Shown here piece by piece: positions 1 through 6,805 of a DNA stretch of 21,676 nt (its first letter is position 1; the number at the start of each line of letters is the position of its first letter). Under the pieces are notes generated by a model. It was not told the origin of the DNA and made no database searches. It worked only from the letters and a program-made list of their open reading frames with translations. Source of the DNA: Oscillospiraceae bacterium (GTDB lineage Bacteria > Bacillota_A > Clostridia > Saccharofermentanales > Saccharofermentanaceae); NCBI GenBank assembly GCA_902803365.1, contig CADCPU010000152.1:1-21676 (forward strand), given 5' to 3'. Position numbers and translations under genes: made by a program.

Positions 1-728
1 GTGGAATCGACGTTCCTGTTACTAAGGAGAACAACTATTCCAAGGACGAGAACCTCTGGCACCTCTCTCACGAGGGTATGGATCTCGAAGATCCTGCAAA
101 CGAGCCTCAGCTCGACAAGATCCTCGAACTCATGGTTTCACCTGAGAAGGCACCTGATACACCTACATACGTAACAATCAAGTTCGAGAAGGGTATCCCT
201 GTAGAAGTTGACGGTCAGAAGCTCTCCCCTGCAGATCTTTTGAGATACTGCAACAAGGTTGCTGCTGCTAACGGTGTTGGTATCGCTGATATCGTTGAGA
301 ACCGTCTCGTAGGTATGAAGAGCCGTGGCGTTTATGAAACACCGGGCGGAACACTCCTCTTCGCAGCTCACCGCGAACTCGAGCTCCTCACAGTTGAGCG
401 TGACACGATCCACTATAAGGATCTCGTAGCTCAGAAGTTCTCCGAGCTCGTATACTATGGACAGTGGTTCCACCCTCTCCGTGAAGCACTCTCCGCTTTC
501 GTTGATAAGACACAGGAAGTTGTTACAGGTGAAGTTAAGATGAAGCTCTACAAGGGCAACTGCACACCTGCAGGTACAACATCACCATTCTCTCTCTACG
601 ATCCTGAGATCGCTACATTCGAGGCTGACGACGTTTACGATCAGGCTGATGCAGGCGGATTCATCAACTGCTTCGGTCTCCCTATGAAGGTCAATGCCAA
701 GATGAAGCAGAAGAATGGTCTTCTCTGA
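1..728 (+). CDS. argG: Argininosuccinate synthase, C-terminal part (5' end outside window)
   Basis: The reading frame is open from base 3 and encodes about 241 C-terminal residues. It begins G-I-D-V-P-V-T-K and continues with the W-H-L-S-H-E-G and E-D-P-A-N-E-P blocks typical of class I argininosuccinate synthases. Later it carries [24 protein letters not shown], the conserved substrate-binding part of the synthetase domain. The family joins citrulline and aspartate using ATP (forming AMP and PPi) to give argininosuccinate, the penultimate step of arginine synthesis, in the cytoplasm. Full-length proteins are about 400 residues, so roughly 40% is missing at the left edge. An internal ATG at 78 is not the true start, because family motifs lie upstream of it. 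Codon use is strongly biased (Leu CTC, Gly GGT), as in argH, consistent with high expression. A hairpin with a T-tract follows the stop codon. Confidence 0.96.
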   Translation, partial: GIDVPVTKENNYSKDENLWHLSHEGMDLEDPANEPQLDKILELMVSPEKAPDTPTYVTIKFEKGIPVEVDGQKLSPADLLRYCNKVAAANGVGIADIVENRLVGMKSRGVYETPGGTLLFAAHRELELLTVERDTIHYKDLVAQKFSELVYYGQWFHPLREALSAFVDKTQEVVTGEVKMKLYKGNCTPAGTTSPFSLYDPEIATFEADDVYDQADAGGFINCFGLPMKVNAKMKQKNGLL

Positions 729-745
729 TCTTTTTGAATTCTTAT

Positions 746-780
746 GAGGGGGTCGCTTTGCGATCCCCTCTTTTTCTTTT
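746..780 (+). terminator. Rho-independent terminator or attenuator after argG
   Basis: An 11-bp stem, GAGGGGGTCGC pairing with GCGATCCCCTC (one G-U pair), has a TTT loop and is followed directly by TTTTTCTTTTT. It starts 17 bases after the argG stop. The Shine-Dalgarno sequence of the next gene starts only a few bases after the T-tract, so no separate promoter fits between them. Downstream genes must depend on read-through or on a promoter inside argG. Confidence 0.88.
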
Positions 781-799
781 TCGAGAGGAGTGATCAAAT

Positions 800-1072
800 A
801 TGTATTTTGTTCCGGACGGAACCGAAAGATGCGGATTTTACGAATGTGCTGACTGTGATAACAGATTTCTTGACACAAGGATCGCACCGACTCTCGTTTG
901 CCCGTACTGCGGCAAAGAAGTCGACATGGAGATAGGACCTGACGAAGATATGCCGGTACAAAGAGAAGCAGCAAAGCTCATCGAGATGATCGAAGGTACC
1001 GAAAACGTTGAAAAATACGACACATTGCTCAGCTTAGCCATCACAGGCGGAGATTATAACTGGATTGATTAG
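800..1072 (+). CDS. Small zinc-ribbon protein, 90 aa, function unknown
   Basis: ATG at 800 is preceded by GAGAGGAG at 782-789, 10 bases upstream. The N-terminal half holds two Cys pairs, E-C-A-D-C (Cys16 and Cys19) and C-P-Y-C about 20 residues later, a zinc-ribbon arrangement, plus an extra Cys11. The C-terminal half is acidic and probably helical, with the block K-Y-D-T-L-L-S-L-A-I-T-G-G-D-Y near the end. There is no signal peptide or membrane segment, so it is likely cytoplasmic. Its stop codon TAG overlaps the AGGAG ribosome binding site of the GNAT gene, which points to co-translation with that gene and then argH. I do not recognise a named function. A structural or regulatory role linked to arginine synthesis would be guesswork from position alone. 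Confidence 0.8.
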   Translation: MYFVPDGTERCGFYECADCDNRFLDTRIAPTLVCPYCGKEVDMEIGPDEDMPVQREAAKLIEMIEGTENVEKYDTLLSLAITGGDYNWID

Positions 1073-1080
1073 GAGCAGAT

Positions 1081-1539
1081 ATGGATATTGATTACAGGAT
1101 AATGAAGATCGAAGATTATCAGCAGGCTTACGACCTCTGGATCTTGTGCGGAAACGGTCTGAACAACAAGGATGATTCCCTTGAAGGCATCACAAAATAC
1201 TTAAAGCGCAATCCGTCAACTTCATTCGTTGCCGTTTGTGGTGAGAAAATAATTGGTGTAATATTATGTGGACACGACGGAAGACGCGGGATCATACAGC
1301 ATGCATGCGTTTCACCTGATTACAGAAGATCGGGTATCGGTGCCAAGCTTGTCGACCTGGCGCTCGAAGCATTAAAAGCTGAAGGCATTACCAAAGTCCT
1401 TCTTGTCGCATTCAAGAAAAACGAAGGCGGAAACAGGTTCTGGGAATCACAGGGATTCACTCTCCGTGAGGATCTGAATTACAGAAACAAAGCACTGACA
1501 GAAATGATCAGGATAGACCCTGATTACATAAAGGAGTAA
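1081..1539 (+). CDS. GNAT-family N-acetyltransferase (YpeA/RimI-like)
   Basis: The 152-aa product has the GNAT fold signature. Motif A reads H-A-C-V-S-P-D-Y-R-R-S-G-I-G-A-K-L, with the acetyl-CoA pyrophosphate-binding R-R-x-G-x-G loop, and a C-terminal W-E-S-Q-G-F-T motif B follows. The central G-H-D-G-R-R-G segment resembles the G-Y-D-G-H-R-G block of YpeA-type acetyltransferases. The ATG at 1081 follows AGGAG at 1071-1075, which overlaps the previous stop. Its own last codons contain AAGGAG, the argH ribosome binding site, so the three genes form a translationally compact unit. The substrate is unknown. The position before argH allows the hypothesis of a short N-acetylglutamate synthase, since GNAT domains are fused to ArgH in some marine gammaproteobacteria, but the YpeA resemblance does not favour any particular substrate. 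Confidence 0.88.
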   Translation: MDIDYRIMKIEDYQQAYDLWILCGNGLNNKDDSLEGITKYLKRNPSTSFVAVCGEKIIGVILCGHDGRRGIIQHACVSPDYRRSGIGAKLVDLALEALKAEGITKVLLVAFKKNEGGNRFWESQGFTLREDLNYRNKALTEMIRIDPDYIKE

Positions 1540-1546
1540 TAACGAT

Positions 1547-2908
1547 ATGGCTAAGAAAATGTGGGCAGGCAGATTTGAAAAGGCAACAGACGAGGCAGTT
1601 AACGATTTTAACTCTTCCCTTCCTTTCGACTGCAGGATGTACAAACAGGATATCGAGGGATCGGTTGCGCACAGCAAGATGCTCGCCAAGCAGGGCATCA
1701 TCTCTCAGGAAGATGCAGATAAGATCCGTGAAGGTCTTCTCTCCATCATGGAAGACATCGATTCCGGCAAGCTCACCTTCGATTCCGATGCTGAAGACAT
1801 CCACATGTTCATCGAAGAAGAACTCACGAACAGGATCGGCGATGCCGGCAAGAGACTTCACACAGGCAGAAGCCGTAACGACCAGGTCGCTCTGGATCAG
1901 CGTCTCTACGCCGTTGATGAAGCTTATGAGATCATGAGCCTCGTAGGAGAGCTCCGCGATACTCTTATTGAGATCGCAAAGGACAATCTCTCAACATATA
2001 TGCCGGGCTATACGCATCTTCAGAGAGCTCAGCCTATCACCTTCGCTCACTACCTTGGCGCATATATCGAGATGTTCGGTCGTGATATGGCCCGTCTCGA
2101 AGAGGCTATCGCACGCACAAACATCTCCCCTCTAGGTTCCGGCGCTCTTGCAGGAACGACATATCCGCTCGACAGAAGATTCGTAGCAGAAGAACTCGGA
2201 ATGAACGATGTAACTATGAACTCTCTCGATGGTGTTGCAGACCGTGACTGGGCTATCGAGCTTGCTTCTTTTGCATCCATTCTCATGATGCATCTTTCCC
2301 GTCTGTCAGAAGAGATCATTCTCTACGCTTCACAGGAATTCAAGTTTTTCGAGCTCGACGATGCTTACTCAACAGGCTCATCAATGATGCCTCAGAAGAA
2401 GAATCCTGACGTAGCTGAGCTTACACGTGGTAAGACAGGCCGCGTATACGGTGATCTTATCGGACTACTCGTTACTATGAAGGGCCTCCCTCTCACATAC
2501 AACAAGGATATGCAGGAAGTTCAGGAAGCGCTCTTTGACGTAGTCGATACTCTTAAGGTCATCCTCGTTCCTTTCACAGGAATGATCAAGACAATGAAGA
2601 TCAGAAAAGACAACATGGAAGCTGCTGCACTCGGAGGATTTACGAATGCAACAGACCTTGCTGACTACCTCGTACGTAAGGGTATCCCATTCAGGAGCAC
2701 ACACGAGATCTCAGGTAAGCTCGTTCACTACTGCATCGAGAACAATACTACACTCGAGAAGCTCTCTCTTGACGAATTCAAGAAGTTCTCTGACCTCATC
2801 GAAGATGATGTCTATGACGCTATCTCCCTTAAAACATGTGTCGAAAAGAGAACTGTCATCGGCGGTCCTTCTTCAGCTGTAATGAAGGAATATCTCGATA
2901 ATCTCTGA
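1547..2908 (+). CDS. argH: Argininosuccinate lyase
   Basis: The 453-aa product has the usual length for argininosuccinate lyase and opens with the family start M-x-K-K-M-W-A-G-R-F. It contains H-T-G-R-S-R-N-D-Q-V and the fumarase/aspartase superfamily signature G-S-S-M-M-P-Q-K-K-N-P-D at about residues 277-288, which carries the catalytic serine loop. The enzyme splits argininosuccinate into arginine and fumarate as a cytoplasmic homotetramer. ATG at 1547 follows AAGGAG at 1531-1536 and lies 7 bases after the GNAT stop. Codon bias matches argG. A hairpin terminator follows at 2934, where transcription meets the convergent M56 gene. The reading frame is intact with no sign of a fused acetyltransferase domain. 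Confidence 0.98.
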   Translation: MAKKMWAGRFEKATDEAVNDFNSSLPFDCRMYKQDIEGSVAHSKMLAKQGIISQEDADKIREGLLSIMEDIDSGKLTFDSDAEDIHMFIEEELTNRIGDAGKRLHTGRSRNDQVALDQRLYAVDEAYEIMSLVGELRDTLIEIAKDNLSTYMPGYTHLQRAQPITFAHYLGAYIEMFGRDMARLEEAIARTNISPLGSGALAGTTYPLDRRFVAEELGMNDVTMNSLDGVADRDWAIELASFASILMMHLSRLSEEIILYASQEFKFFELDDAYSTGSSMMPQKKNPDVAELTRGKTGRVYGDLIGLLVTMKGLPLTYNKDMQEVQEALFDVVDTLKVILVPFTGMIKTMKIRKDNMEAAALGGFTNATDLADYLVRKGIPFRSTHEISGKLVHYCIENNTTLEKLSLDEFKKFSDLIEDDVYDAISLKTCVEKRTVIGGPSSAVMKEYLDNL

Positions 2909-2933
2909 TCAATTGATTTGGCAGATAATAAAG

Positions 2934-2970
2934 ATGCTGTCTCAGTATAACTGAGGCAGCATTTCTTCTT
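2934..2970 (+). terminator. Terminator between convergent argH and M56 genes
   Basis: The 12-bp arms ATGCTGTCTCAG and CTGAGGCAGCAT (one G-U pair) enclose a 5-base loop. The plus strand continues with TTTCTTCTT, suitable for ending the argH transcript. On the minus strand the stem is followed by a weaker CTTTATT tail, so it may act in both directions. Confidence 0.85.
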
Positions 2971-2971
2971 A

Positions 2972-5428
2972 TCAGATATTATCTTTCCACGGCTCATGCT
3001 GCGCAGGATTAATAAAGATCTCGGTGATCTTTCCGTCTTTTACCACAGCATGAAGTTGAGGAGCATACCAGGCCAAATCACTGTTGAGATAAGTATCAAA
3101 CTCCGCAAGACCGATATATAAAGTCGCCGAATCCAAATCCCTATTTGATACGTACGGACTGTAATTGTCGTATACCTTAACATCATCAGCGATCGCCACA
3201 TGCATAGACTTACCGATCTGCTTGTAAGTTATAGAGTCATCTCCATAGTCAAAATAATATGTTCCGTTTGCCTGCAGGATCAAAAAGCTATTATCATCCA
3301 AGTGCACATAACTTTGATCATTAGGGTATTCATCCCATATATTTGGATTTGATATCGCTATCTCTTTATCACCTACAATAACCGAATCGCCGTAATTCAA
3401 GCTTTTGACCATATGATCAACTACATTTTGCGGTAAGTAATAGTATGAATTTACATCAAACGTTCCGCCCTTGAAATCACGATCAATTTGATAGTTATCC
3501 AACAGATATTCACCATCAGCAAGAGTATCACCTGAGAGCTCAGTATACTGCATGTTGTATGTCCTCGCTCTCCATTGCTGATGGAACAAAGGATTAACAT
3601 ATATCTCAGTAATGATCCCGTCCTTTACCACAGCATGAAGAAAAGGCATACACCAAGCCTTATCACTCTTCAGAACGGAATCAAAATCAGCAAGGCTGCC
3701 ATAAATAGTCGAATATTCACTGAGCTTATTTTCATCCTTGCCATATACTTCTGTTTCATCATATACAGCAACATTATCTGCGATCGCAATATGCTTAGAC
3801 TTACCGATCATATTAACGGATACATCACCAATATCGTCCTCCAAATAGTACAAACCGTTCTCCTGCAGACCCAGCGAATTATGGTATTCATTTATTATAA
3901 TATGATCGTTGTACTCTTCAGTCTTCTCTACTTTTATCTCTTCATCACCGGCTGAAACAACATCGCCTGCCTTTAGAGCTTTTACTTCATCCTCAGTCAG
4001 GTAATAATATGAACTGACATCAAAAGTTCCGCCCTTGTGATCATTGTCAAACTGATAATCACTCAAAAGGTATACACCATCTGCAAGAGTATCACCTGAA
4101 AGTTCGGTATACTTCATGTTGTAAGTTACAGCGCTTGCGGACTGTTTCTTGTCTTCAACTGTCTCTTCAGTCGTTTCAACTGTTGTCGTCTCAGAAGTCT
4201 CTTCAGTTTCATCAGTCGTTTTAGTTGTCTCAACTGTTGTTTCTTCAATTGTAGCAACACTCTCTTCAGCAGAATCTTCAGACTCTGTTGTTTTCTCTTT
4301 TTCCTTTGACGTTGAATTAGTCATAAGACAGCCGGTCAATACAAGTGCTACAGCCGTTGCTGCAGATGCAAATATCAACGCCGGCTTCTTATAAGTTGTT
4401 ATTGATTTGATTCTCTCTTTCACATTAACCTCTCCAAATGCCAATGATGCCATTGACACTCTATCTGTACTAAGATTTAAGAGGGCTATGGAATAATCAA
4501 AGATCTGGTCTTTGTTATATCTCTTTATAACAGATTCGTCGCAAAACAGCTCCATATCATTAACGAAGCAGATATAAGCGACCCATACCAACGGATTAAA
4601 CCAGTTCAATGACAAAACCAGATAGCCCAATGGTTTCCAATAATTGTCTTTGTGTTTTAAGTGAGTTCTCTCATGATTGATGACATGTTCTCTCGTCTTA
4701 TCGTCAAGTCCTGACGGCAATATGATCTTCGGTCTGAAGATGTCGATAATAAAACCTGTTTTTACATCATCACAGATATAGATATTCGAACCCTTGCAGA
4801 TCGGGATCATTACGGAGCATCTTCTCTTGATCCTTACATATCCGACAAATCCGTATGTGATCATGCCAAGGACACCTGCACAATAAGCGATCTGAACGAT
4901 CATAGAGATACTTATCACGCTTTTTTCTTCTTTAACATCATTTACATCAACAGTTGTGGCAACCGGTTCAGCCATAACTGCCTTTCCTGATCCGTCTGAA
5001 GAAACGGAAACAGGCTTTTCAGCAACCGGTGCACCTGATCTGTCAGCAGGAACGACATCCGGTTTGGTCGTCTGCGTGACATTTTCAGGGGTTGTTTTCT
5101 CTTCATCCTTTACTGGTGTATGTCTGACGAGTTGGAGATCCTCGTTACCCATAAAGACATAGACTACCTGCTTATCAGCAGGTGCATCTGCTCGTGATTT
5201 AGCAGCAGGAACAGTCTTCTCCTGTCTGTCGATCGGCTTTTCCGGAAGCAGACCAAACTTAGTGTTGATTGTGACCGGACAGAGGAGTCTGACAGCTACT
5301 GCAGCCCACATGAGCATGATCAGGAGCTTGGGTGCCTTCTTGAACACCTTTCTGAAGATCAGTACTGCAATGATAAACACAGATGACATAATGCTGATGT
5401 TTATCATATCCATCAAAAAAGTATTCAT
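2972..5428 (-). CDS. M56 (BlaR1/MecR1-type) membrane metalloprotease with two C-terminal copies of an unassigned domain
   Basis: The 818-aa product starts at the ATG at 5428, two bases below the blaI stop, with AGGGTGA as ribosome binding site. Five hydrophobic segments lie near residues 8-25, 34-52, 171-197, 265-290 and 348-366. The M56 zinc motif H-E-R-T-H is at 252-256, and the second motif E-L-F-C-D-E is at 293-298. After the last membrane segment comes a Thr/Glu-rich linker (about 372-430), then two homologous domains at 436-623 and 624-818. In BlaR1/MecR1 this exported position holds a penicillin-binding sensor; no S-x-x-K/S-x-N/K-T-G set is visible here, so the ligand is probably not a beta-lactam in the classical way. 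The inferred role is a membrane sensor whose cytoplasmic protease relieves BlaI repression. The ~110-residue Pro/Lys-rich stretch between segments 2 and 3 is also longer than expected. A lipobox-like L-T-G-C ends the fifth segment but is probably fortuitous. Confidence 0.9.
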   Translation of the reverse strand: MNTFLMDMINISIMSSVFIIAVLIFRKVFKKAPKLLIMLMWAAVAVRLLCPVTINTKFGLLPEKPIDRQEKTVPAAKSRADAPADKQVVYVFMGNEDLQLVRHTPVKDEEKTTPENVTQTTKPDVVPADRSGAPVAEKPVSVSSDGSGKAVMAEPVATTVDVNDVKEEKSVISISMIVQIAYCAGVLGMITYGFVGYVRIKRRCSVMIPICKGSNIYICDDVKTGFIIDIFRPKIILPSGLDDKTREHVINHERTHLKHKDNYWKPLGYLVLSLNWFNPLVWVAYICFVNDMELFCDESVIKRYNKDQIFDYSIALLNLSTDRVSMASLAFGEVNVKERIKSITTYKKPALIFASAATAVALVLTGCLMTNSTSKEKEKTTESEDSAEESVATIEETTVETTKTTDETEETSETTTVETTEETVEDKKQSASAVTYNMKYTELSGDTLADGVYLLSDYQFDNDHKGGTFDVSSYYYLTEDEVKALKAGDVVSAGDEEIKVEKTEEYNDHIIINEYHNSLGLQENGLYYLEDDIGDVSVNMIGKSKHIAIADNVAVYDETEVYGKDENKLSEYSTIYGSLADFDSVLKSDKAWCMPFLHAVVKDGIITEIYVNPLFHQQWRARTYNMQYTELSGDTLADGEYLLDNYQIDRDFKGGTFDVNSYYYLPQNVVDHMVKSLNYGDSVIVGDKEIAISNPNIWDEYPNDQSYVHLDDNSFLILQANGTYYFDYGDDSITYKQIGKSMHVAIADDVKVYDNYSPYVSNRDLDSATLYIGLAEFDTYLNSDLAWYAPQLHAVVKDGKITEIFINPAQHEPWKDNI
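2975..3559 (-). repeat. Tandem domain copy 2 in the M56 protein (residues 624-818)
   Basis: This segment encodes 195 residues to the C-terminus. It shares with copy 1 the blocks G-G-T-F-D-V-x-S-Y-Y-Y-L, I-G-K-S-x-H-x-A-I-A-D, L-H-A-V-V-K-D-G-x-I-T-E-I and N-P-x-x-H-x-x-W. The lipoprotein at 5948-6775 carries the same block order at similar length. Confidence 0.9.
3560..4123 (-). repeat. Tandem domain copy 1 in the M56 protein (residues 436-623)
   Basis: This segment encodes 188 residues beginning Y-N-M-K-Y-T-E-L-S-G-D-T-L-A-D-G. The next segment repeats it with Y-N-M-Q-Y-T-E-L-S-G-D-T-L-A-D-G. The DNA also matches: a 17-base string at 3519-3535 recurs at 4083-4099, exactly 564 bases (188 codons) away, indicating an in-frame tandem duplication. 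Confidence 0.9.
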
Positions 5429-5429
5429 A

Positions 5430-5783
5430 TCATTCACCCTTGAATTTCTTGAGCATTTCCTGGATATCATCCACGTCTTCAGACGTGAGTTTCTTGCTAT
5501 TTGCAAAAGCTGAGATAAAAGCCGGCAAAGAACCGTCAAAAAATCCGTCAACGACCTCTTCGCACATCTTGCCCTGATATTCTTCATACGACATCAGAAC
5601 AGTTACGGTACCGTTTTCGTTAGCGAAAAGGCCTCTATCGCAAAGCCTGCGGAGCACTGTATAAGTAGTAGATTTCTTCCAGCCGAATTCCTTGTCACAT
5701 ATACTGACAAGCTCGCCAGAAGATATCGGCGCCTTCTCCCATATTATCTTTGCGAATCTTTCCTGAACTTCTCCAATTTCCAT
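5430..5783 (-). CDS. BlaI/MecI-family transcriptional repressor
   Basis: The 117-aa product fits the BlaI/MecI family (about 120-130 aa). An N-terminal winged helix (I-S-S-G-E-L-V-S-I-C through G-W-K-K-S-T-T-Y-T-V-L-R-R-L-C-D-R-G) is followed by a dimerisation region with F-D-G-S-L-P-A-F-I-S-A-F and S-E-D-V-D-D-I-Q-E-M-L-K-K. ATG at 5783 is preferred over an upstream ATG at 5801 because AGAAAGGA lies 6 bases before it. Family members bind dyad operators as dimers and are inactivated by proteolysis triggered by the partner M56 protein. Here the M56 gene begins one base after the stop, so the two are co-translated. The promoter region carries tandem repeats and a dyad that would allow autorepression. 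The physiological signal is unknown; resistance to beta-lactams should not be assumed, because the partner lacks a recognisable penicillin-binding sensor. Confidence 0.93.
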   Translation of the reverse strand: MEIGEVQERFAKIIWEKAPISSGELVSICDKEFGWKKSTTYTVLRRLCDRGLFANENGTVTVLMSYEEYQGKMCEEVVDGFFDGSLPAFISAFANSKKLTSEDVDDIQEMLKKFKGE

Positions 5784-5800
5784 ATAACGTCCTTTCTCCA

Positions 5801-5845
5801 TGTAGGTCTACACCGGATAAACCAAGTCTACATCTAGTAAACCAA
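5801..5845. promoter_or_regulatory. Candidate BlaI operator: two 20-bp tandem repeats plus a dyad
   Basis: On the plus strand GTCTACACCGGATAAACCAA (5806-5825) abuts GTCTACATCTAGTAAACCAA (5826-5845); 15 of 20 positions match. The first overlaps a dyad TGTAG-GT-CTACA at 5801-5812. The block covers the -10 box and the start of the transcript, as expected for a repressor site. BlaI-type operators are built on TACA/TGTA half-sites, which appear here. Binding by the adjacent repressor is inferred. Confidence 0.6.
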
Positions 5846-5853
5846 TATGTCAA
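5825..5853 (-). promoter_or_regulatory. Sigma-A-type promoter of blaI-M56
   Basis: On the minus strand a perfect -35 TTGACA (5853-5848) is separated by 17 bases from a -10 TAGACT (5830-5825, 4 of 6 matches). Transcription would start near 5818, about 35 bases before the blaI ATG. It lies downstream of the lipoprotein terminator, so blaI-M56 is probably an independent unit. Confidence 0.75.
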
Positions 5854-5879
5854 CACCGATTTTAAAATTTTTCAGAGAA

Positions 5880-5921
5880 TATATAAAAATACCTCAAAAG
5901 CTTTATTATCAGCTTTTGAGG
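5880..5921 (-). terminator. Terminator of the lipoprotein gene
   Basis: Reading the minus strand, CCTCAAAAGCT pairs perfectly with AGCTTTTGAGG across an 8-base loop, followed by TATTTTTATAT. It lies 26 bases after the lipoprotein stop and before the blaI promoter, insulating the two units. Confidence 0.88.
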
Positions 5922-5947
5922 CATCATTTCTTTGTATCTTAACGAAC

Positions 5948-6775
5948 TTATCTTTCGATCCAACCTTCATGAAGCGCAGGATTTACATACAATTCGGTAA
6001 TAAGACCGTCTTTAACAACAATTTGAAGAGCAGGTTCGCTGAATGCTTTATCGCTCTTAAGATCTGCATAAAGATCTGCTACAGTGTCATACTTAACAGA
6101 ATACTCATTGATCTTTACGCCATTCTTTGTATATACATCGGCTCCGTCATAGATGACTACATCAGGGGCGAATGAAAGCTTCATATCACTGGCGATACGG
6201 CAGTTATATGTGTAGTCGGTACCGTCATCAAGATAATAGCGACCATCTCCCTGCTCTTTCAGGAACCAACAATACTCAGTGAGCCTGATATAATGCCATG
6301 TATCACCTTCTTCATCTGTGATCTGCTCAACTTCAATATCCTTTTCGCTGTCAGTACGAAGCATGTCGCCTACCTTAAGTTTGGCAACATCTTCAGCATC
6401 AAGATAGAAATAGGAATACACATTGAACCAGCCGTCTTCACCGGTCGAATGGATATTGTACTCATAGGCCAGATAAGAGCCGTCAGGCAGATTACCGTTT
6501 TCATCAAGTTCTGCATGCTTCATCTCATAGACAACACTCTCGCCGGTAACCTCAGGCGAAGTCTCAGCAGATGACTCTGCGACAGTAGTCTCTTCGGAAG
6601 TCTCTGAGGTTATCTCAGAGGTCTCGGAAGCAGTTTCTTGTGTCGTTTCTTCCGTTGTCTCGACAGTTGTAACGCTGCTTTCTGTTTCTGAAGTTGTCGT
6701 TGAACTTGTCGCATCGGAACAAGATGCCATCATCAATGAAGCAAGCACAACAGCTGTAACCTTAAATCTTTTCAT
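5948..6775 (-). CDS. Secreted lipoprotein carrying the same domain as the M56 sensor
   Basis: ATG at 6775 is chosen because GGGAGGAA lies just upstream; a longer open frame to 6814 lacks a better site. The 275-aa product starts with a basic, hydrophobic signal (M-K-R-F-K-V-T-A-V-V-L-A-S-L-M-M-A-S-C), with Cys19 in a relaxed lipobox. Residues 20-80 are almost entirely Ser, Thr and Glu, a flexible surface spacer. Residues 81-275 form one domain matching both tandem copies in the M56 protein. Shared blocks are Y-E-M-K-H-A-E-L, F-N-V-Y-S-Y-F-Y-L, L-K-V-G-D, L-K-S-D-K-A-F, V-V-K-D-G-L-I-T-E-L-Y-V-N-P and H-E-G-W. The protein should be anchored outside the membrane. It may compete for, present or mimic the sensor's ligand, but no biochemical role is known to me. 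Confidence 0.85.
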   Translation of the reverse strand: MKRFKVTAVVLASLMMASCSDATSSTTTSETESSVTTVETTEETTQETASETSEITSETSEETTVAESSAETSPEVTGESVVYEMKHAELDENGNLPDGSYLAYEYNIHSTGEDGWFNVYSYFYLDAEDVAKLKVGDMLRTDSEKDIEVEQITDEEGDTWHYIRLTEYCWFLKEQGDGRYYLDDGTDYTYNCRIASDMKLSFAPDVVIYDGADVYTKNGVKINEYSVKYDTVADLYADLKSDKAFSEPALQIVVKDGLITELYVNPALHEGWIER

Positions 6776-6805
6776 ATCTATTCCTCCCGTTTTTTCAACT
6801 AAAAG

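Noticed and set aside
4327..4335. L-T-G-C in the M56 protein as a true lipoprotein signal
   Set aside because: It follows four other membrane segments and ends a segment that, from memory, often finishes with a Cys and L-T-N in clostridial M56 proteins; cleavage there would separate sensor from protease.
5429..5587. N-terminal extension of the M56 reading frame upstream of 5428
   Set aside because: It lies inside blaI in another frame, reads as low-quality Arg/Ser-rich sequence, and the ATG at 5428 has a ribosome binding site and begins the expected first membrane helix.
2972..5783. Calling the BlaI-M56 pair a beta-lactam resistance module
   Set aside because: No beta-lactamase or PBP2a gene is nearby and the sensor lacks visible penicillin-binding motifs.
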